A stretch of DNA of 11,511 bases, from assembly GCA_036939355.1 (NCBI GenBank), contig JALLAP010000896.1, forward strand, positions 1-11,511, written 5' to 3'. Below are positions 5,980-11,511 of this stretch, piece after piece; position 1 is the stretch's first letter; each line of letters starts with the position of its first letter. Position numbers and translations under genes: made by a program. Below the pieces are notes generated by a model, which was not told the DNA's origin, ran no database searches, and saw only the letters and a program-made list of their open reading frames with translations. Source of the stretch: Thalassiosira profunda. Lineage: Eukaryota > Bacillariophyta > Thalassiosirophyceae > Thalassiosirales > Thalassiosiraceae.

Positions 5980-8625
5980 TTATTTCGTCTTCTGCCTCTT
6001 CGTAGCCTTCAAGTCCGCCTCTTCCTCTTCCACAGTCTTCTCGGCCAATATCCTCTGCACATCGCCCTCGTACGCCTTGCTGACGTAGCTCTTTCCCTCG
6101 CTGTACTTGAACAGCTCCTCCCGCGGGTCCCTCCCCGCAACGTTTTTGTCCTTCTTCAGGTAGCCCGTCGTTTGTTTCACATACTGGCTGAACTTCAATC
6201 CTCCGCCCTGGGCGCCCGTCTTGATGCCGCCCGTCACGGGAGGCTCGGGAAGCTTGGTCTTTTCCGGATCCTTCCGCTCCTCGTCTTTGGTCTTGCGCGT
6301 GGCCTGCGGCTCCTCGCGGAAGAGCGGAAGTGCATTCGGGACGATGATGTTGCTGTTGGCCGAGCCGAGGAAGGCCGCAGATCCCGTGGGCGCGCGAGAT
6401 CGCAGCAAGTCCGAGAGGCCGTCCGACTGGACCACCGCGCGAGAGGTGGGCATGAGGGCCCCCTTTGTTGAAATGGCGGGGTCGTACAGGACCCGAATGA
6501 TTCCATTGGACGTGCCGAGCGCAATCTGGTTCAGTTTTGGGTGCCATTGAACACCCAGAACACTTGCGTTGGGCGCGACATCCAGATCCTCCACCGCTTC
6601 TAGCACTGCGGTTGTTTTGTTTTTGGATGACGATTTGGACCTGGCTTCTTTGTCCTTTGATCGTTTGCCCTCCTCTGGCAGCTGATAGAACTTGAGCTTT
6701 CCACAAGCAGTTGACGATGTCGACACTCTTGCTCTGGGATCCACTGATGTGCCAGCAACGAGCATCTTTCCATCGGGCCCAAACGCACAGTTTGCAGATT
6801 CATTCAACGCCGGAAGGCCGTTGCAGATTGCCAGCAAGAGCGACGGCGGGTGCTCTCCCTCCTTTCCTCGACCGCCGTGCTTCCTTGCAAACGATCCAGT
6901 CTCCTTCTCGATTCGAGTGGCATCCCATATCCTCACCGTATCATCCAACTCCGAGCGACTTGCAATTCGATCTCCATTGCCACTGAACGTGACGAAAGTG
7001 ACTGGCTTTGTACCTCCGTGTGCCGAGTAGACAGCTCCCAGCGGCCTCGTACTGACACTGCTGCCAAAGCAGTTCCAAATCTGGACGGAACCGCACGCCG
7101 TGCCCACGACGAGCTTCCTCCCGCTCGGGTGCACGCTCACGTTGCTCACCACTTGCGTCCGCTGCCCCTTCTCGTTCTTGACCTTTGCAATGACCTTTCG
7201 GCACACGAGCTTTTGGAATTGGGTCTTCCCCCGCCCGCTCACGTCCCATTGCCGTACGGAGCCGTCGAGCCCGGTCGTCCAGCACGTTTCCTTGATCAAG
7301 GGGTGGAACGCCACGCCCGTGACTCCGGCCGTGTGCCCCAATGTCTTGGACGAGTCGGTTACATATGTATCCCCTTTGATGAAGAAAAACAGGGTCGTGC
7401 GCCCCTCCCGGTCGAGCACCTTGGGCTGCGCCGACGTCGTCCCCACGATCCACTCCCCGCCCGATCCGGAGGATCCGAGGCACGTGATGACGTGTCGCCC
7501 GGTGTCGTCCAAGGGATCGTTGTCCGAGTCCACGACGCGAAAGGGCGGGAAGGTCGTTTCGGCGCCGGCCGTGGGCTTCATTCCGTGGAAATCGTACATG
7601 CGCAGGGTTCCGTCCTTGTGGCCGGCCACGAGCCTCGCCCCCGACGGCTCAAAGCACAACGCCGACACGGAGGCGTTGGTCTGAATGTTCGTTCCCGTTC
7701 CATCCGAGGAGGTGAACGAGCCCGATCCCGGCGAGAGGGTGATGAATGACGTGATGGGAAGGTTGTATTTGTTTGGTTTGCTTCGAATGCTGCTGCTCCC
7801 GTTGCCATTCGTTTTGGTGCTGGAGGCTGCCCCCATGGTCATGCTCTTGGGTATTGAACTGTCCTCATCTGTCGGCACGTACTTCTTATACACCGGACTC
7901 GAGTCAAGGGAGGCAATCATGGCATCAATTTGGGCCTGTCGGGATTCGCGGGTCGACGGTGCATCATCGTCCTCTTCCATTTGGGAATTTGCTACGCCCT
8001 CGATCCCATTGGATGCTGTATCATCGTTTGGTTGCTCTGATGAGATTTGCTGTTGGTCAGTTTCGCCCTCTTCGGTCGACACGTTGGCCTTTTGCAATTG
8101 AGACTGCACCTCATTCATCCGAGGGGCAGGGACGATCACCTTGCACATCAAAGGCGCGTTCCCGAACCGAACGGTGTGCTCTTTGCTCCCCTTCAAAGGC
8201 AGCTCTACTTGCTCATTTTTCTCCAGGCGAGCGTCGTCCACGTAGGTGCCGTGCTTGCCCCCCAGATCGCGCACGACGAGCACATCAGAGGCGGGTTTGT
8301 AATAGAGGGCCGTGTGGCGCCGCGATACGCTCTTGTGGTCTATTCTGATATCCGCCGCAGACGCCTGCCGTCCCACGACGAGGCACCTTGCAGCTGCCCC
8401 TCTTATCGACGATTCCAAGGAGAGGTGAGTGGACAGCGCTCCGGGGTGTCGTTTGTCGTCAGCGTGGGGGGTGCTCGCAGACGCAACGGTGATGAAATCG
8501 GTGGCGATGTCTTGCGGCAGTATCAAGAGGAGCTGAATCGGCTTCGAGAGCTCAGATGGCACATTCAGGGTGGCATCGGCAGGGATGCCGAGTTCCCCGT
8601 CCAGGTCTGCCGCGGGCTCACCCAT
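5980..8625 (-). CDS. WDR70: WDR70 orthologue (WD40 protein) with an N-terminal FHA domain
   Basis: An 881-residue uninterrupted frame from ATG 8625. Residues about 78-160 form an FHA domain: the GR turn (VVGRQ, 83-87), SRRH (101-104) and LGGKHGTYVD (121-130), the phosphothreonine-binding signature, with His where many FHA domains have Asn. A Ser/Asp-rich linker leads to a WD40 propeller (about 285-720) with WDR70 hallmarks: LPITSFITL, a GDTYVTDSSKTLGHT...GVAFHP...WTTGLDGSVRQWDV block (418-462), and QWHPKLNQIALGTSNG (693-708). The C-terminal tail holds LPLFREEPQATRK, KLPEPPVTGG and DPREELFKY (833-841), as in WDR70. The family is nuclear; from memory, WDR70 is linked to CUL4-DDB1 ubiquitin ligase and histone H2B ubiquitination during DNA repair, and has been found with spliceosomes. 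The FHA module suggests recruitment to phosphorylated partners, which is inference. The tail ends in a basic stretch, KATKRQKTK. Confidence 0.92.
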   Translation of the reverse strand: MGEPAADLDGELGIPADATLNVPSELSKPIQLLLILPQDIATDFITVASASTPHADDKRHPGALSTHLSLESSIRGAAARCLVVGRQASAADIRIDHKSVSRRHTALYYKPASDVLVVRDLGGKHGTYVDDARLEKNEQVELPLKGSKEHTVRFGNAPLMCKVIVPAPRMNEVQSQLQKANVSTEEGETDQQQISSEQPNDDTASNGIEGVANSQMEEDDDAPSTRESRQAQIDAMIASLDSSPVYKKYVPTDEDSSIPKSMTMGAASSTKTNGNGSSSIRSKPNKYNLPITSFITLSPGSGSFTSSDGTGTNIQTNASVSALCFEPSGARLVAGHKDGTLRMYDFHGMKPTAGAETTFPPFRVVDSDNDPLDDTGRHVITCLGSSGSGGEWIVGTTSAQPKVLDREGRTTLFFFIKGDTYVTDSSKTLGHTAGVTGVAFHPLIKETCWTTGLDGSVRQWDVSGRGKTQFQKLVCRKVIAKVKNEKGQRTQVVSNVSVHPSGRKLVVGTACGSVQIWNCFGSSVSTRPLGAVYSAHGGTKPVTFVTFSGNGDRIASRSELDDTVRIWDATRIEKETGSFARKHGGRGKEGEHPPSLLLAICNGLPALNESANCAFGPDGKMLVAGTSVDPRARVSTSSTACGKLKFYQLPEEGKRSKDKEARSKSSSKNKTTAVLEAVEDLDVAPNASVLGVQWHPKLNQIALGTSNGIIRVLYDPAISTKGALMPTSRAVVQSDGLSDLLRSRAPTGSAAFLGSANSNIIVPNALPLFREEPQATRKTKDEERKDPEKTKLPEPPVTGGIKTGAQGGGLKFSQYVKQTTGYLKKDKNVAGRDPREELFKYSEGKSYVSKAYEGDVQRILAEKTVEEEEADLKATKRQKTK

Positions 8626-9089
8626 CGTGTGCTATTATCGTGTGGTATTGTAAGCGTGGTGGGGGCGTGGGATTTAGGGCTACCTTAATACATTTTGGAC
8701 ATCTAATTGTCACTTCGTATTTGTATGATTATCTCAAGGTAATGACGTACTTCTCTCAAAAATACTGAATGGGTTCTACCACCATGAGATGAGTACCGCT
8801 ATCTAAACCAAGATCTCTCGCGGCTCACGCACATTGCACACCCATCTTGCAACACCCCCCCTTGTCTGCTCAGGCGGCCGGGACCTTGCCAGCTCAACCA
8901 TCGGCAGCTCCACGACAGCACATTCTTCCATCCCGGAAGCTCCTCTCATAAATTTCGATCTCAGAGCAACACAACACATCACACAACTAACAAATCTACA
9001 CACACACTTCGATCTCAGAGCAACACAACACATCCACACAACCAAAAAGAGCAGCAAAGCTACAATACACACAACACCAACATAGATCA
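8626..9089. promoter_or_regulatory. Divergent intergenic region between WDR70-like (-) and MsrB-like (+) genes
   Basis: These 464 bp should hold both promoters. About 8690-8765 is AT-rich and contains a TGACGTA site (8743-8749); TGACGT is the core bound by many bZIP factors, including stramenopile aureochromes, but a single hit is weak. From about 8940 to the MsrB-like ATG the plus strand is strikingly C/A-rich (ACACAAC runs), like a leader, and contains the 27-bp direct repeat listed separately. Open frames here (for example 8834-9085 +) reflect the repeat and low complexity and look non-coding. Confidence 0.4.
8954..9034 (+). repeat. 27-bp direct repeat, period 54 bp, in C/A-rich leader
   Basis: The same 27 bases occur at 8954-8980 and 9008-9034, beginning TTCGATCTCAGAGC and ending ACACATC. 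With a one-base shift the match continues into a shared ACACAAC. The copies lie 110 and 56 bp upstream of the MsrB-like start codon, measured from each copy's right edge to the ATG. No N adjoins them, so unlike the other two repeats in the window this one is probably real. Confidence 0.85.
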
Positions 9090-9690
9090 ATGGGCCAAAT
9101 GGTTTCCTCAAAGACATTCCCTCCTCCCGTGGTAATGGGCGCCGAGTCCCTCATGAGCCCGAAGGCGCACGGGACGAGTCCCGTGCCCGTCCAGCAGAAC
9201 CTCCGCTGGCAGTGCGATCGGGACGTGGCCGATAGGATTTGCAACTTCAATCGGCACTACGCCGAACACTCCGGCTACTTCAAGACGCTGCCTGATTTCC
9301 TGGACGAGACCAAAGCCACCCCGGCAGACAAGGAGCTGACGTTCTACGACAGCAACACGGGGAAGCCCCTCTTTTATGGCCCGCGGGGGCGCACGATGGA
9401 GCAGTTCATTCGGGAGAGCGAGAATCACGGCTGGCCGAGCTTTCGGGACGCCGAGNCGGGGGCGCACGATGGAGCAGTTCATTCGGGAGAGCGAGAATCA
9501 CGGCTGGCCGAGCTTTCGGGACGCCGAGGTGAATTGGGAGTATGTGCGCGTGCTGCCCAACGGGGAGACGGTGAGCGTGGACGGCACGCACCTCGGACAC
9601 AACCTTCCCGATGGAAAGGGCAATCGCTACTGCATAAACTTGGTATGCGTGGCCGGGCGTCCAACGGGGGAGTGTGCAAAGGCGTCGTGA
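9090..9690 (+). CDS. MsrB-like (methionine-R-sulfoxide reductase fold) protein without zinc cysteines; frame broken by assembly join
   Basis: Translation from ATG 9090 gives RWQCDRDVADRICNFNRHYAEHSGYF (about 39-64), then FYDSNTGKPLF (85-95) and ENHGWPSF (111-118). After the duplication around N 9456 is collapsed (9456-9528 removed) it continues with THLGHNLPDGKGNRYCINL (142-160). These blocks match MsrB in order: xGxPLF, GWPSF, HLGHxFPDG, RYCIN. The catalytic Cys is C157; the active-site W115, H146, D150, R155 and N159 are all present. The two CxxC zinc pairs are absent (the first aligns with D87/T90), as in zinc-free MsrBs. The usual resolving Cys before GWPSF is His (H113). The expected reaction is thioredoxin-type reduction of methionine-R-sulfoxide, though recycling without that Cys is unclear. 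The corrected length is 175 residues; no targeting peptide is obvious. The C-terminal end is uncertain because a possible intron starts at 9643. Confidence 0.75.
9384..9528. repeat. Perfect 72-bp direct repeat around a single N (unmerged contig overlap)
   Basis: Bases 9384-9455 and 9457-9528 are identical over 72 positions and separated only by N at 9456. This is the same signature as at 582-714. The 73 extra bases shift the MsrB-like frame; collapsing one copy plus the N restores a continuous reading from GWPSFRDAE into VNWEYVRV and on to the conserved HLGH and RYCIN motifs. Confidence 0.93.
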
Positions 9691-9723
9691 GTCAACTTTG
9701 ACGTCTCATTTTCTCTGGTGCAG
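9643..9723 (+). other. Possible 81-bp intron near the 3' end of the MsrB-like gene
   Basis: A GTATGC donor-like site lies in phase 0 right after the codons for RYCINL. A T/C-rich acceptor (CATTTTCTCTGGTGCAG) ends at 9723. Splicing would replace the last 15 residues (VCVAGRPTGECAKAS) with LVIYLDGDKTVS and a TGA at 9760-9762, 11 bp before the convergent RRP36 stop. A hydrophobic strand after RYCIN is normal in MsrB and either version offers one. Another donor, GTGAGT at 9687, would give an intron of only 37 bp. Confidence 0.4.
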
Positions 9724-9773
9724 CTGGTCATATATCTAGACGGTGATAAAACAGTAAGCTGATTACCTCGCTG

Positions 9774-10988
9774 TTACGAAACCATGTGCGACGGCATCTG
9801 CTTCGCGGCCTTCGACAGGTTCTTCTTCCGCCGCTTTGCAATCGCCTTCTCCACCGCGTCGTCCCCGCCCCTTTTCCGTATCTCCTCGAACTTTGCCTCG
9901 GCCTCCATCCGCTTCAACTCGCTCCGCTTCGGGTAGTACGCCCCCCGCTTTCCGCTCGCCACGTCCTTGCGTATCTTCTGCTTGACCGATTGCTTGGCCG
10001 CGCGGAGGACGTGGGCCTTCTTCCGCTCGGCGCGCTCCTGGAGGAGGCGGGTCAGCTCGTCCTGGTCGTCGTCGAGGGAGCCCCCGCCCTGAGTCAGGCC
10101 CAGCTTTTGACGGGCCTTCTGCCCCTTCTTCCCCGATGTCTTCCACGCGTTGACGCGCCGCTTCAGTTGTTCGATCTCCTTGTCCTGCACTTCGTCCAGG
10201 AATCCGTAGCGCTTTTCGAACACGTCGGCATCCAGATGACCGGAGAGGCTGACCATGCGGGGATCGCGCGCCTTGTATTTGTTCGCCCCGATCGATACCC
10301 CGATCCCGGACGAGTTGAGGTCCGGTCGGCCCCGGGCAAAGTAATCCTTTCGCTTGGACGACATTTCCGTGGGCGCATGTTTGGACTTCTTGCGTTTCTT
10401 GTCGCCTTTGGATCCATCTTTGTGGTTTGATGCCGCATGGTCTACCGAGCTCTCGTCCGAGCTTGCGTATTGCAACTTTCCCCCCGTTTTGCCTTTTGCC
10501 TTGCGGGCCTCCCGCAGACGCTCGGACGCCAACTCGATGGCGCGGCTCTTCCGCTCCGCGCGTCGCCGCTTGCCGCCATCGTCGAGAGCGGCGCTGTCTT
10601 CTTGGGTTGTTGCGTCGTCGCCCGTGTAGTATCGTCGCCCTGCGCGGGCTTTTGATGCCACGCGCTCGCTCAGCGGCACATCCTCCTCAGCGATATCATC
10701 GTCGTCGTCGCCGCTCTCACCCCCTTGACCATGCTGCTCGCCATCAGAGCTCTCATCACTGTCACTATCGTCGCCACCGCTCTCCTCCTCGCTGTCGTCG
10801 GTGGGCAGGTCGTCAAAATTTGTCACATCACGTGCACCGTCGTACACTGCGTCCTCCTCGCTGCTGCTGTGGCCCTCAGCGGGCTTAGCTCCATCATTGA
10901 GAGGCGGCCGGCCGACATCTTCGTCGCTGGACGCAGACGACGAGGAGGAGCTGTCGTCGTCGTCGCTGGAGGAGGATGCCGGGTCCAT
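9774..10988 (-). CDS. RRP36: RRP36-like rRNA-processing / ribosome biogenesis protein
   Basis: 404 residues from ATG 10988 (context ACGATGG, with A at -3); the open frame continues upstream of it without another ATG. Residues 1-105 are very acidic and Ser/Asp-rich (DDDDSSSSSS, GDDSDSDESSDGEQ), typical of nucleolar proteins. Residues about 140-215 are basic (GGKRRRAERKSR, KGDKKRKKSKHA). The conserved RRP36 domain covers about 212-400: RDPRMVSLSG (241-250), DVFEKRYGFLDEVQDKEI (255-272), then KRGAYYPKRSELKRMEAEAK (347-366) and KAIAKRRKKN (381-390). RRP36 acts in the nucleolus in early cleavage of pre-rRNA towards 18S rRNA, in the 90S pre-ribosome/SSU processome. The gene is tail to tail with the MsrB-like gene and separated by as little as 11 bp. 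A GC-rich G-tract lies 45-70 bp upstream of the start. Confidence 0.9.
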   Translation of the reverse strand: MDPASSSSDDDDSSSSSSASSDEDVGRPPLNDGAKPAEGHSSSEEDAVYDGARDVTNFDDLPTDDSEEESGGDDSDSDESSDGEQHGQGGESGDDDDDIAEEDVPLSERVASKARAGRRYYTGDDATTQEDSAALDDGGKRRRAERKSRAIELASERLREARKAKGKTGGKLQYASSDESSVDHAASNHKDGSKGDKKRKKSKHAPTEMSSKRKDYFARGRPDLNSSGIGVSIGANKYKARDPRMVSLSGHLDADVFEKRYGFLDEVQDKEIEQLKRRVNAWKTSGKKGQKARQKLGLTQGGGSLDDDQDELTRLLQERAERKKAHVLRAAKQSVKQKIRKDVASGKRGAYYPKRSELKRMEAEAKFEEIRKRGGDDAVEKAIAKRRKKNLSKAAKQMPSHMVS

Positions 10989-11194
10989 CGTTGAGGAGGT
11001 GTGCCGCCGCTTGTGCTTTTGGTTTGTTCTTTGGGCGCGGGCGGGGGGCGGGCGGGGGCGCCTTCTTTGCAAAAAAACGAGTGGCTCCCGCGATTTTGTC
11101 GCATCGCTCCGCCCCTCGGTGCATTAAGGGTAGAGCTTTGTCAGTTATTTCAATCCGCTCAGCAGCATTCTTCTAGATGATATGAATGATTCCA
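10989..11194. promoter_or_regulatory. Upstream region of RRP36-like gene with a dense G tract
   Basis: These 206 bp lie between the RRP36-like start and the stop of the small minus-strand ORF. The plus strand holds five runs of three or more G within 11033-11058 (11033-11035, 11039-11041, 11043-11048, 11050-11052, 11054-11058) with loops of one to three bases. This fits a G-quadruplex-forming motif on the template strand of RRP36. An A7 run follows at 11071-11077. Promoter function is inferred only from position. Confidence 0.45.
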
Positions 11195-11344
11195 CTATGT
11201 CTTGAAGTAGGTATATGAGAAGACCCCAAGCAAAAAACCGATACCAGCTGTTGCGATCTTCAATTTCAGTGTCGTACCCGCAAAAGTGCCGCCAAAGAGC
11301 CAACGCGCTCGCGTGCCAATGCGACGACGCGTTGGCCTCGTCAT
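11195..11344 (-). CDS. Possible small (49-residue) single-pass membrane protein
   Basis: ATG 11344 (A at -3) opens a 49-codon frame ending at TAG 11195-11197. The N-terminus is Arg-rich (MTRPTRRRIGTRARW) and followed by a hydrophobic stretch, IATAGIGFLLGVFSYTYF (30-47). An Arg-rich lead with one short Gly-containing membrane helix resembles the small accessory subunits of mitochondrial inner-membrane complexes, but I cannot name a family. Against it: its start lies only 38 bp from the opposing start codon at 11383, so its 5' UTR would run into that gene. Composition (no rare-looking residues, sensible helix) favours a real gene over chance. Confidence 0.5.
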   Translation of the reverse strand: MTRPTRRRIGTRARWLFGGTFAGTTLKLKIATAGIGFLLGVFSYTYFKT

Positions 11345-11382
11345 AATTTCTCGACGCCGGGCTCCGACCCTGCAATAGAACC

Positions 11383-11511
11383 ATGAAGCGGCCCCTCCTA
11401 TCGGCCGCGGCCCTCCTCCTCGCACCGCACGCCGCCGGTGCCGGCGCAATCCTCCGAGCCGAGCCGGCGGCGCCTTCGGCCTCGTCCGATACCGACGGGA
11501 TGCACCGTCGG
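11383..11511 (+). CDS. 5' end of a secreted protein, probably a second M6-type metalloprotease
   Basis: ATG 11383 (context GAACCATGA) opens a frame that runs off the window after 43 codons. It starts MKRPLLSAAALLLAPHAAGA, a clear signal peptide. It resembles the N-terminus of the M6 protease at 2488: both begin MKRPL, both have an Ala-rich core ending in LRE/LRAE, then a short Ala/Ser/Pro stretch, and then ERR or HRR at residues 42-44. Only the pre-region is visible, so the protease domain is inferred from that resemblance. The two genes lie on opposite strands, pointing outward from this window, with 8.9 kb between their starts. The identical MKRPL start could also be coincidence between two signal peptides. 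Confidence 0.6.
   Translation, partial: MKRPLLSAAALLLAPHAAGAGAILRAEPAAPSASSDTDGMHRR

Noticed and set aside
6850..7749. Plus-strand open frame of 299 codons opposite WDR70
   Set aside because: It is antisense to conserved WD40 sequence. The translation is Arg/His/Pro-rich low complexity with no recognisable family.
8834..9085. 83-codon frame upstream of the MsrB-like gene with an internal repeated peptide
   Set aside because: The repetition comes from the 27-bp DNA repeat in a C/A-rich leader; composition and context fit a 5' UTR rather than a gene.
10670..10990. TCG/GTC-rich stretch as a microsatellite
   Set aside because: It is the reverse complement of Asp/Ser codons in the acidic N-terminus of RRP36, a normal property of that protein, so it needs no separate explanation.
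1..11511. A novel multi-gene defence, biosynthetic or mobile system
   Set aside because: The genes are on mixed strands, mostly housekeeping eukaryotic families, with no transposase, integrase, reverse transcriptase, terminal repeats or co-oriented cluster. Nothing supports a joint system.

Overview
The window looks like gene-dense nuclear DNA from a stramenopile, most likely a centric diatom of the Thalassiosira type. The reasons are short intergenic gaps, one clear small spliceosomal intron (88 bp, GTAAGA...CGCAG), a secreted protease with the Ser/Pro/Gln-rich (PSSxPS, PTSQPS) linker common in stramenopile exported proteins, and a divergent HMG-like protein of a type I associate with diatoms. 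The organism call is inference from style and not from a marker gene. Two single N characters sit at scaffold joins, so this is draft assembly.

Layout, left to right. (1) 1-492 (+): 3' end of a gene with two tandem ExoX-C-like modules. (2) 535-2488 (-): secreted M6-family zinc metalloprotease, convergent with gene 1; its 3' end is distorted by an assembly join. (3) 2907-4280 (+): type II membrane protein of unknown function with a Cys-rich ectodomain. (4) 4509-5571 (-): two-exon HMG-box-like nuclear protein. (5) 5980-8625 (-): WDR70 orthologue carrying an N-terminal FHA domain. (6) 9090-9690 (+): MsrB-like protein lacking the zinc cysteines, also broken by an assembly join. (7) 9774-10988 (-): RRP36-like ribosome biogenesis protein. 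(8) 11195-11344 (-): possible 49-residue membrane protein. (9) 11383-11511 (+): 5' end of what appears to be a second secreted protein related to gene 2.

The genes do not form an operon-like or defence system. They are ordinary eukaryotic neighbours: nuclear/nucleolar functions (HMG-like, WDR70, RRP36), one putative redox repair enzyme, and secreted or membrane proteins. The points worth a second look are two unmerged contig overlaps (66 bp and 72 bp perfect repeats around a single N) that create false frameshifts in two genes, the FHA-WDR70 fusion, the zinc-free and resolving-Cys-free MsrB-like protein, a likely M6 protease paralogue at the right edge, and a dense G-quadruplex-type G tract just upstream of RRP36. 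I saw no tRNA, rRNA, CRISPR array, transposon or viral gene.
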